Positions 1 through 5,137 of a stretch of 6,845 nt of DNA are shown here, in pieces. Every line of letters begins with the position of its first letter. The stretch's first letter is position 1. A program made the position numbers and the translations under genes. The stretch is from Silvanigrellales bacterium. GTDB lineage: Bacteria; Bdellovibrionota_B; Oligoflexia; Silvanigrellales; Silvanigrellaceae. The notes below the pieces were generated by a model. The model made no database searches. It was not told where the DNA came from and was given only the letters and a program-made list of their open reading frames with translations. The stretch lies in contig JANQPW010000686.1 of the NCBI GenBank assembly GCA_028285285.1, positions 1 to 6,845 of the forward strand, written 5' to 3'.

Positions 1-153
1 CTCTTTGGGGCACCCCCCTCGATGTGGGGCCCAGGCTCCAGGTGGAGTCTGAAAATCAGAGTAGCGAAGACACCTCACCTGGTTGGAGAGGTCGGTTGGA
101 ACTCGGCGTGGAGATCTGAGCCGCTGCGCCTGTCTTACGAACGGGATGGCTCA
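1..153. other. Region downstream of the left lipoprotein gene
   Basis: I find no convincing gene here. The lipoprotein gene ends on the minus strand at 154-156 with TGA, followed at once by a second in-frame TGA (151-153). Two short perfect inverted repeats lie side by side: CTCCA-GG-TGGAG (36-47) and TCTGA-AAA-TCAGA (48-60). Neither is followed by a T-run on either strand, so I do not call a rho-independent terminator. The 7-mer GGTTGGA occurs twice (81-87 and 94-100). Some frames stay open to the window edge, but none has a good start with a ribosome binding site, so a partial gene beyond the edge cannot be excluded. Confidence 0.4.
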
Positions 154-1284
154 TCAGCGCTGCTTTCGAAACAGTTTCCGCGACAGCTCTTTCATCTTCT
201 TCAAGGGGTCCTGAGGGAGTTTTTCAGTGAACTCTTCCTTGGCAGGGAGGTAGAATTTACTCAGATCTCCTGTCCACGTGCCTTCAGCAACCTGATGACC
301 AAATTGGGCTCCAACGTAACCGAGTTGGATATCCAAGGTGTCTTTACGGTAGTCTTCTCCTGGAAAAGGCTTCCACTGGCCAATCGCAAGAGCGGCGGCA
401 TCCCGAATTTTTTCTCCAAGGGTCGGCTCAGTGTCGTCACCTTCTTCCTGACCCGCGTCATCTTCTTTTGAACGTTCTTCCAAAGTGATGAAGTTGAGCT
501 CGTATTCAGCGTTGAAGAGGAAAGCGATCAACTGCGCCATATTGGGCGCAAGACCTTCTTCTTGCAGTCGCATACTGATGTAGGCGGGAACAAAGAAGTG
601 GTAGAAAGACACCTTCTCCTCAATGCCTTCCACAGGGTAGTGGGTCAGAACCCCCTCTTCCTGAGCTTTGATCATGAGCTCAACGGCCTCACGGATACGA
701 ACAACGACAGGGTCCTCATCTCCGCGCACCGTTGAAAGAAAGGTGGCTTGAGCTGTGTGGATGCGGTCTTGAAACACCACGCCCAAAATCTCCAGTGCCG
801 CCCTGTGGTCACCATTGGTGTGCTGAACCGCCAGTTCCCAAAGATTGACGGAACGCTGTTCGGCCATGGCCGCTGAGATCTGTTCGTGCATGAAATCTGC
901 AGCCGCCTTGGCCTGACCCGAAGCTGCCATACGGATCAGCTGGGTGCGGAAGGCCGCAATGCCATTGAAGCGACGCTTGGGCGTTCCATCTTCTCTGAGC
1001 TCGTCCAGCTCCGAGAAGCGCCCAAACCCACGGGGCCCACCAAAATCGAGGAGTTTTCCAAAAGTTGAACCAGCATTTGCACACATCCGAGCCCGCCGCG
1101 CATGGCGAGGTCGGTTGGTCACACATCTCTGGGTCATGAGAGTGGTGTAAACAAGCTGGGCATTTTCCATGGTAAAGTCTACGGGATGAAAATCAATCTC
1201 TCGATCGTTCAAAGACTGGCTGGTGTCGTTTGTGCCACAAGACACCATAAAAAGACCCGCAAGGGCCAAAACTGCAAATTTCAT
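154..1284 (-). CDS. Putative outer-membrane or periplasmic lipoprotein, family not recognised
   Basis: Encodes 376 residues. I chose the ATG at 1284 because GGAGG lies 4 bases upstream (1289-1293) and because it starts exactly at a lipoprotein signal, MKFAVLALAGLFMVSC, with the lipidated Cys at residue 16. An in-frame TTG further upstream would place a non-signal stretch ahead of it. Gly at +2 suggests the outer membrane under the E. coli sorting rule. The mature protein looks mainly helical, with a Cys pair (54 and 68) in an Arg-rich segment that could form a disulfide, and a very acidic low-complexity loop around 273-287. Around that loop are EKVSFYHFF (223-231), NAEYELN (258-264) and DIQLGYVGAQFG (318-329), an order loosely like YfiM (DUF2279) and VanZ proteins, though less hydrophobic. 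The C-terminus is basic. It is probably the second gene of an operon with the lipoprotein gene 82 bp upstream. Secretion is well supported; function is unknown. Confidence 0.85.
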   Translation of the reverse strand: MKFAVLALAGLFMVSCGTNDTSQSLNDREIDFHPVDFTMENAQLVYTTLMTQRCVTNRPRHARRARMCANAGSTFGKLLDFGGPRGFGRFSELDELREDGTPKRRFNGIAAFRTQLIRMAASGQAKAAADFMHEQISAAMAEQRSVNLWELAVQHTNGDHRAALEILGVVFQDRIHTAQATFLSTVRGDEDPVVVRIREAVELMIKAQEEGVLTHYPVEGIEEKVSFYHFFVPAYISMRLQEEGLAPNMAQLIAFLFNAEYELNFITLEERSKEDDAGQEEGDDTEPTLGEKIRDAAALAIGQWKPFPGEDYRKDTLDIQLGYVGAQFGHQVAEGTWTGDLSKFYLPAKEEFTEKLPQDPLKKMKELSRKLFRKQR

Positions 1285-1366
1285 AGAACCTCCAAAGGAA
1301 GCAAAAGACAACGTGTTTTGCCCACCAACGGAACGGCCCCTGCAATTTCAAGACCACACGCGAGGC

Positions 1367-2293
1367 CTAGCGCCGCTGCCGCTCCACCCACTGCTCAACA
1401 TGCTCAACCAAGTCACGTGCCGGGTTGTAGTCGGGGGCCTCTTCTCCAGCTCGCAGCGCATCATCGAGGTCGGTTGTGTAGTCGAGGAGATCGTAAAACG
1501 AAACAGGAGGAAGGAGGAGCTCTCCAGCCTTAATGTGAGCCTTTGACACCAGCTGAAGTTCAATCTTTTCCAAGCTTCTTCTCACATTCATGATCGTGTC
1601 AACAGTGACGTGAAGGGCCGACACGTCAACCTCCGCATTCCAACCCTGAAGGGTCTGAGCAATGGCAGCTGTGTCCTCAGGCCCAATCAAGGCCACAAGC
1701 GGGAGGGGGATCTGTTGAGCGTAGGCCACATGATGCGGCGTCGCGGCAACGACAATGAACTCGTCCACACCCAAGACTTCACCGTCTGCGCGGGAGTAAG
1801 TGGTTGCCAACTGAAGCCCACGACCATCTTCTGTTGGAGTGTAGCGGTCGTCGAGGGTAAAGGCTTCCCTTGATTCTGCAGCACCACCTTCTGCATCAAA
1901 TCGCAGGAGTTTGAGATCGTAGTCCATAGCTATAGCCACTTGGGCGTCATCACACTCCACTGAATTGGTCTTTAGAGTGCTGCCCTTCTGCACAGAGTAT
2001 GTGTGCGGTGGTTCTGCCAGGGGTGGCAACGCGATCGCCTTTTCACGAACGTGGAACACTGTGCGCTCGCCATCTTGAAAATAGATACCCTGAGCAATTT
2101 CACAAAACTCGGAAAGGGTCACATCAGCCGGAACACGCACAGGAATGGACTCCACCTTTGCCTGATCTGCAGATGCCTTTTTTTCAGATTTGAGTGAGGT
2201 TGTGGAAGCCTGTGTGCCACAAGCCACAGATGCCAACGCGGCCAAAGCCACTGAAATGGAAGCGAAAAGAGTTGTGTGAATCTGCAAAGTCAT
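1367..2293 (-). CDS. Putative lipoprotein, family not recognised
   Basis: Encodes 308 residues. The ATG at 2293 is preceded by GAGGAG with 6 bases of spacing and begins a type II signal peptide, MTLQIHTTLFASISVALAAL followed by ASVAC, placing the lipidated Cys at residue 25. Ser rather than Leu at -3 of the lipobox is a tolerated but less common variant. A Thr/Ser/Lys-rich linker (about 27-50) separates the anchor from the folded part, as is usual for surface or periplasmic lipoproteins. The central region (about 55-225) alternates short hydrophobic and polar stretches and looks beta-rich, with two cysteines (64 and 114) that could pair. The C-terminal 80 residues look helical and acidic and end in a basic WVERQRR. 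It is the first gene of a probable two-gene operon and is divergent from the MarR-GNAT gene, which is a natural candidate regulator. I see no enzyme motif and do not assign a function. Confidence 0.85.
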   Translation of the reverse strand: MTLQIHTTLFASISVALAALASVACGTQASTTSLKSEKKASADQAKVESIPVRVPADVTLSEFCEIAQGIYFQDGERTVFHVREKAIALPPLAEPPHTYSVQKGSTLKTNSVECDDAQVAIAMDYDLKLLRFDAEGGAAESREAFTLDDRYTPTEDGRGLQLATTYSRADGEVLGVDEFIVVAATPHHVAYAQQIPLPLVALIGPEDTAAIAQTLQGWNAEVDVSALHVTVDTIMNVRRSLEKIELQLVSKAHIKAGELLLPPVSFYDLLDYTTDLDDALRAGEEAPDYNPARDLVEHVEQWVERQRR

Positions 2294-2310
2294 TTCTGTC
2301 TCCTCTTGGA

Positions 2311-2340
2311 GGTGCAAAGAGTTAATCTGGTGGTGCAAAG
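2311..2340. repeat. Direct repeat of GGTGCAAAG, 21-bp period, upstream of the lipoprotein operon
   Basis: Two identical 9-mers lie at 2311-2319 and 2332-2340. Their start-to-start distance is 21 bp, two turns of B-DNA, so a protein bound to both would sit on one face of the helix. They fall 18 to 47 bases upstream of the lipoprotein start at 2293, where a 5' leader or promoter would be. A shorter TGCAAAG also occurs at 2283-2289 inside the coding region. The repeat is seen directly; a role as operator or activator site is inference. Confidence 0.4.
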
Positions 2341-2392
2341 CACTTAGCAAAAGAGACGCCAAAAAGCTCCGGCAACGAACATTCTGACCAAG

Positions 2393-2421
2393 TTGACAGA
2401 GAGTGAGAAACTCCCTATTAG
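2393..2421 (+). promoter_or_regulatory. Sigma-70-type promoter for the MarR-GNAT gene
   Basis: A perfect -35 hexamer TTGACA (2393-2398) is followed after exactly 17 bases by TATTAG (2416-2421), which matches 4 of 6 positions of the -10 consensus. Transcription would begin near 2428, about 29 bases before the ATG at 2457. The -10 element overlaps the left arm of the inverted repeat at 2419-2437, so a bound repressor would block RNA polymerase. Confidence 0.6.
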
Positions 2422-2437
2422 TTTTGTATAAAAACTA
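2419..2437. promoter_or_regulatory. Perfect inverted repeat, probable MarR-type operator
   Basis: TAGTTTT (2419-2425) and AAAACTA (2431-2437) are perfect inverted copies around GTATA, 19 bp in total. MarR-family dimers bind AT-rich palindromes of about this length, commonly over their own promoters. This one covers the end of the predicted -10 box and the predicted transcription start, 19 bases before the start codon of a MarR-domain gene. Autorepression is the simplest reading. The arms are too AT-rich, and too close to the start of transcription, to be a likely terminator. Confidence 0.6.
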
Positions 2438-2456
2438 TTTTTAGGGGATACAAATA

Positions 2457-3383
2457 ATGGAGCCGTCTCTCCAAGCTGTTGAAAACATTCGAGCCTCAAG
2501 CCGCAACCTCGTGCGCAACCTTGGCCTCCTGAAGTCGAAGCATGATCAGCTCAGCTTCAGCTTCACAGAAGGGCACGTGCTGATTGAGCTGGAAAAATAT
2601 GGGGAGATCACCCCCCTGGAGCTGGCGCAGAAGCTGTGCCTTGACAAGTCAACCGTGAGCAACACCATCACCCAGATGCTCAAGAAAGATCTGCTTCAAG
2701 CGGAAGTTTCGGCAGTCGACCGCCGCCAACGACGGATTTCACTCACAGAAAAAGGCCGCCACTGTGTGCGGCAGTGTCACAAAGTGAACAACGCCAGCGT
2801 GGCTTCCGCACTCCGCCATTTGACTCCCGAACAACTCAAAACGGTTCAGGAAGGTCTCGAGCTCTACGCCAACTGCTTGTCTCAAAACCGCACCGCCTCG
2901 GAGGTTTGCATCCGACCCATTCAAAAGGAAGACGAGACAGCCATGGTGGCTATCATTCGCAAGTCGCTGCAAGAGCATGGCATTGAAGGACCCGGTTCAG
3001 CCATGACCGACAGCGACCTACTGGACCTCACGGGCACTTACGCACAACCACAGCACGGGTATTCAGTAGCATTGTATAAAGGGAACGTCGTGGGAGGGTG
3101 TGGCTTTGGTGTGTTGGAAGGTGGAGACGGTCACACAGCAGAGATTCGCAAAATGTACTTGAGCAGTGAGAGCCGCGGTTTGGGTCTCGGACGTTTGCTT
3201 CTCGAAAATGCTTTGGAAGGAGCGCGAAACGCAGGGTTCAAACGCTGTTACCTTGAGACAAAAAAGTCGATGTTTCGTGCCCGCCGCCTCTACGAGAAGG
3301 TTGGTTTCAAGCAGCTCGACCGAGCTCTGGGCAACACCGGACACTTTCAGTGTGATGCGCAGTACGTGCTGACTCTTGTCTAA
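2457..3383 (+). CDS. MarR-family transcriptional regulator fused to a GNAT N-acetyltransferase
   Basis: Encodes 308 residues. The ATG at 2457 follows AGGGG (2443-2447) with 9 bases of spacing. Residues 1-145 are a MarR domain: an N-terminal dimerisation helix, a winged helix-turn-helix (about 51-82, with LAQKLCLDKSTVSNTI as the recognition unit), a basic wing (DRRQRRISLTEKG, 88-100) and a long C-terminal helix. Residues 150-308 are a GNAT fold. It begins with RPIQKEDE (153-160), carries motif A with the acetyl-CoA pyrophosphate loop RGLGLG (240-245), and motif B with ETKKSMFRARRLYEKVGF (267-284), where Tyr279 is in the usual catalytic or CoA-contact position. Such bifunctional proteins are an established architecture, but the acetylated substrate is generally unknown. 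It probably represses its own promoter and may control the divergent lipoprotein operon. Acetyl-CoA or a small-molecule substrate could act as effector; this is inference. Confidence 0.93.
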   Translation: MEPSLQAVENIRASSRNLVRNLGLLKSKHDQLSFSFTEGHVLIELEKYGEITPLELAQKLCLDKSTVSNTITQMLKKDLLQAEVSAVDRRQRRISLTEKGRHCVRQCHKVNNASVASALRHLTPEQLKTVQEGLELYANCLSQNRTASEVCIRPIQKEDETAMVAIIRKSLQEHGIEGPGSAMTDSDLLDLTGTYAQPQHGYSVALYKGNVVGGCGFGVLEGGDGHTAEIRKMYLSSESRGLGLGRLLLENALEGARNAGFKRCYLETKKSMFRARRLYEKVGFKQLDRALGNTGHFQCDAQYVLTLV

Positions 3384-3526
3384 GCCGCTCTGTTCAGAGA
3401 TTAGAATTTTATGCCACTCCACGTAAAATGCGTCAATCTGTCGGCAGACAAGCAAACATTGGATGGGGTGACGCTGACATATCTGCTAGTTTTCAACTTG
3501 ATATCACAGTTGACCAGGAGCTATCT
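3384..3526. other. Intergenic spacer before the small secreted-protein gene
   Basis: This gap of 143 bp holds a short CTCTG-TT-CAGAG inverted repeat just after the MarR-GNAT stop (3388-3399), with a loop too small and no good T-run, so it is at best a poor terminator. I find no convincing -35/-10 pair for the following gene. A single copy of the TAGTTTT half-site (3487-3493) is present without its inverted partner. The frame of the next gene is open back to an ATG at 3428, but that start has no ribosome binding site. Confidence 0.35.
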
Positions 3527-3907
3527 ATGAAAAGCATAAACACAGTCCTTGGGGCACTCGCTACGCTAGCGCTGACGATGAATGTTACTGCCTACGCAGA
3601 ATGGGATCTCATCGATGACTCACAGCTGGAGGCCGATGAACCACATGAGGTACAACGTTTTTTTTCACAATACCCAAATGAGTTTGCCGAGGCTCGCTCG
3701 GATATCGCCGCAGCAATTCTCACAGGAGCTCCGACACCAGTTATGGACACTATGCACCTTAGAGTTCAAACCTATCAGTGGGTCAGTGAATCTGACTGCG
3801 GTCGCGGATTTTGGACCTTCAGGCGAATCAACTACCAATTCTGCTACCAGGATGGACGCTGTCGCGCCTCACGCTACAAAGAGCTCCCTCGTCTTCCCTG
3901 TCGTTAA
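3527..3907 (+). CDS. Small secreted protein with four cysteines, unknown function
   Basis: Encodes 126 residues. The ATG at 3527 is preceded by AGGAG (3516-3520) at 6 bases and begins a typical Sec signal peptide (basic MKS, hydrophobic core to about residue 20), with probable cleavage after AYA, before Glu25. An upstream in-frame ATG at 3428 would bury the signal 33 residues in, so I reject it. The mature protein is about 102 residues. It starts acidic (DLIDDSQLEADEP), continues with a helical stretch (about 39-66), and ends in a basic, aromatic C-terminal part with Cys91, Cys106, Cys112 and Cys125, enough for two disulfides. This suggests a small stable extracellular or periplasmic domain. 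The gene lies 94 bp upstream of a secreted serine protease on the same strand. A protease inhibitor, chaperone or substrate is possible but not shown; I recognise no family. Confidence 0.8.
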   Translation: MKSINTVLGALATLALTMNVTAYAEWDLIDDSQLEADEPHEVQRFFSQYPNEFAEARSDIAAAILTGAPTPVMDTMHLRVQTYQWVSESDCGRGFWTFRRINYQFCYQDGRCRASRYKELPRLPCR

Positions 3908-3942
3908 CCTTCGGTAATTTCCAGAAACTCAACTTATCCCTC

Positions 3943-3960
3943 AAAAAAAAAACGTTTTTT
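3943..3960. repeat. A10 tract merging into the palindrome AAAAAACGTTTTTT
   Basis: Ten consecutive A (3943-3952) are followed by CG and six T. The last 14 bases (3947-3960) form a perfect palindrome. It sits 41 bases upstream of the protease start codon and 35 bases after the preceding stop. The stem has only one C-G step at its centre, so it is not a normal terminator. It may act as a bent or flexible upstream element, or be a length-variable homopolymer. No clear -35/-10 pair is visible beside it. Confidence 0.45.
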
Positions 3961-4001
3961 GCCGATCTCCCAGAAAATCTACGACCAGGGAGAGCGACAT
4001 C

Positions 4002-4640
4002 ATGAGAAAACTGAGGGTTACATTTCTCTGTGCAACACAACTACTACTGAGCTGCGCTGGCGAATCCGCATCTTCAGGACCAATGTCCTCTGATCAAACA
4101 TCCGAAGGATTCAGCTCATCTTTTGACCGAGCATCCGAGGTTGAGATCCTTATTCGTTCGTTCGAGGGTTCTGCGACAGGCAGTCGGCCAACCGGTCCTG
4201 CAGAATTTCAGGAGATGAAAGTTATTTCTGACCTCAAAGACCGAAGAATAGGAGCTGACGAAACAGAAGTCAATTCCGATGTCCCAAGCATAAGTGCGAT
4301 CATTGGTCAGGACAATCGAGAAAATCTTAGGAATGTGTTTCCTGATGCAGGCGTCGCCCTTCCCTACCCAGCTTCGGCATCTGGAATTCTGTACACATGG
4401 GACAAGACGTTCCGGAACCCTCGTAAAAAAGTCTGCACTGCTTCAGCGGTAGCGCGCAAAGTTGTTCTCACTAATGCACACTGTGTTACCGAAATCATTG
4501 AAGGGCAGGATCTCGGTCTCATCTACGAGCCTGCAAGCAATGCCGAACTGGCATTCTTTGAGTTAGATCTCTTTGCCATGGAAACCCAAACGGTGCGGAC
4601 GACTGGGCTGTACTCATACCCGCAGAGGAGCCCGGGGTAG
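4002..4640 (+). CDS. N-terminal part of the split serine protease (lipoprotein signal, pro-region, catalytic His)
   Basis: Encodes 212 residues as read. The ATG at 4002 follows AGGGAG (3987-3992) with 9 bases of spacing. The signal peptide ends in the lipobox LLSC, with the lipidated Cys at residue 18. Residues 19-95 are Ser/Glu-rich and low in order, and are probably a pro-region or linker. IIGQDNR (100-106) precedes PDAGVALPYPASASGILYTW, matching the order seen at the mature N-terminus of V8-like proteases, and Cys145 and Cys161 would form the usual disulfide flanking His160. The last roughly 17 residues before the TAG at 4638-4640 are out of frame and not part of the fold. On its own this fragment lacks Asp and Ser and cannot be catalytic. 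Confidence 0.75.
   Translation: MRKLRVTFLCATQLLLSCAGESASSGPMSSDQTSEGFSSSFDRASEVEILIRSFEGSATGSRPTGPAEFQEMKVISDLKDRRIGADETEVNSDVPSISAIIGQDNRENLRNVFPDAGVALPYPASASGILYTWDKTFRNPRKKVCTASAVARKVVLTNAHCVTEIIEGQDLGLIYEPASNAELAFFELDLFAMETQTVRTTGLYSYPQRSPG
4562..4597 (+). other. Frameshift zone within the protease gene
   Basis: The upstream frame still reads plausibly here (FELDLFAMETQ), and the downstream frame becomes protease-like at NGADDW. Moving between them needs a -1 shift, meaning one base absent relative to an intact gene. The run AAACCCAAAC (4582-4591), made of three short homopolymers, is the most likely place. No X-XXY-YYZ slippery heptamer lies in the correct phase, so programmed frameshifting is not supported. 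Confidence 0.75.
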
Positions 4641-5137
4641 ATCCACTAGACGTCGATGTTGGGGAGTGGGGTGGGTGGCTCAGCACTCCAACTGAATTTT
4701 TCCCGGGCCTGTGGGATCGGAGTCTGATGTACATGATCTCCTCGCCAGGCTCAGAATTCCACCAAATGTACTTGGAGCGGCTGTGCTCATTTCGAAAAGC
4801 TCCCCATCACCGCGATTCCAACCCTCCCGTTGGACTCTATCACGACTGTGACTTTAGCAGCGGCGCCTCGGGAGCTGCGATTTGGTACGACAGAGGTGTC
4901 ATCGCGGGTCTCGCCTATGGATGGACCGGACCTGGACAATGTGAATACAACCATGCAAGCTGCCACAATCTTGCAGTCAATCCCAGGGAATTTGGACAGG
5001 CGATTCTGCGGGCCATTTCCGCTACGGGAACAATAGAAGAAATGCGGTCCTTTATTGCGAATGAGTCACTTGAAAGTCTTTCATCTGAAAGCACCCCAAC
5101 ATCCTATCCACCTCTTCCCAAAACAACAGACAACTAA
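4562..5137 (+). CDS. C-terminal part of the split serine protease (catalytic Asp and Ser)
   Basis: The frame is open from 4562. Recognisable protease sequence starts at GADDWAVLIP (from 4592) and runs to the TAA at 5135. The first ATG in this frame is at 4727, with a fortuitous GGAG 4 bases upstream (4719-4722), but a product starting there would lose the catalytic Asp. The Ser motif is CDFSSGASGAAIW, with Ser at 4868-4870. The family more often has GxSGSP, so Ala replaces the usual Ser-Pro after the Gly. Four cysteines in this part (in RLC, HDCDF, GQCEY and ASCHN) fit two further disulfides. The last 35 residues are a Ser/Pro-rich tail with no visible domain. Its TAA overlaps the aroA stop on the other strand. 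Confidence 0.75.
   Translation, partial: VRSLCHGNPNGADDWAVLIPAEEPGVDPLDVDVGEWGGWLSTPTEFFPGLWDRSLMYMISSPGSEFHQMYLERLCSFRKAPHHRDSNPPVGLYHDCDFSSGASGAAIWYDRGVIAGLAYGWTGPGQCEYNHASCHNLAVNPREFGQAILRAISATGTIEEMRSFIANESLESLSSESTPTSYPPLPKTTDN

Larger units (their letters stand above)
4002..5137 (+). pseudogene. V8/glutamyl-endopeptidase-like serine protease lipoprotein, interrupted by one frameshift
   Basis: This is one gene in two frames. The first frame runs 4002-4640; the second is open from 4562 to the TAA at 5135-5137. The joined product would be about 378 residues. It is a trypsin-fold (S1, V8-like) serine endopeptidase: a lipoprotein signal, a pro-region, an IIGQDNR motif like that near the mature N-terminus of glutamyl endopeptidases, the catalytic His in TNAHC (codon 4479-4481), the catalytic Asp in GADDWAVL (4601-4603) and the catalytic Ser in GASG (4868-4870). 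His is in the first frame, Asp and Ser in the second. The join must lie between 4562, where the second frame opens after a TGA, and about 4597. A single missing base in AAACCCAAA (4582-4590) would explain it. All triad residues remain, so the lesion is recent or a sequencing error. It is the last gene before convergent aroA. Confidence 0.85.

Noticed and set aside
1..471. Open plus-strand frame across the left edge into the lipoprotein gene
   Set aside because: It lies antisense to a well-supported lipoprotein gene for most of its length, has no ribosome binding site, and its translation resembles no protein family.
2294..2362. Upstream TTG start for the lipoprotein at 1367-2293
   Set aside because: It would add 23 non-signal residues before a clean lipoprotein signal peptide, and the ATG at 2293 has GAGGAG 6 bases upstream.
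3388..3399. CTCTG-TT-CAGAG as terminator of the MarR-GNAT gene
   Set aside because: The loop is only two bases, the stem is short, and the following bases are not a T-run.
3487..3493. TAGTTTT as a second MarR operator
   Set aside because: Only one half-site is present; the expected AAAACTA partner is absent nearby, and a 7-mer of this kind is common by chance.
3428..3526. Upstream ATG for the small secreted protein
   Set aside because: It has no ribosome binding site and would place the signal peptide 33 residues inside the protein; the ATG at 3527 has AGGAG at the right distance.
4153..4164. Three tandem TTCG units in the protease pro-region as a phase-variation repeat
   Set aside because: Three copies are too few for frequent slippage, and the frame is intact at this point.
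4582..4591. Programmed -1 frameshift site in the protease gene
   Set aside because: CCCAAAC resembles a slippery heptamer, but its phase would shift ribosomes from the wrong frame; no stimulatory hairpin is evident.
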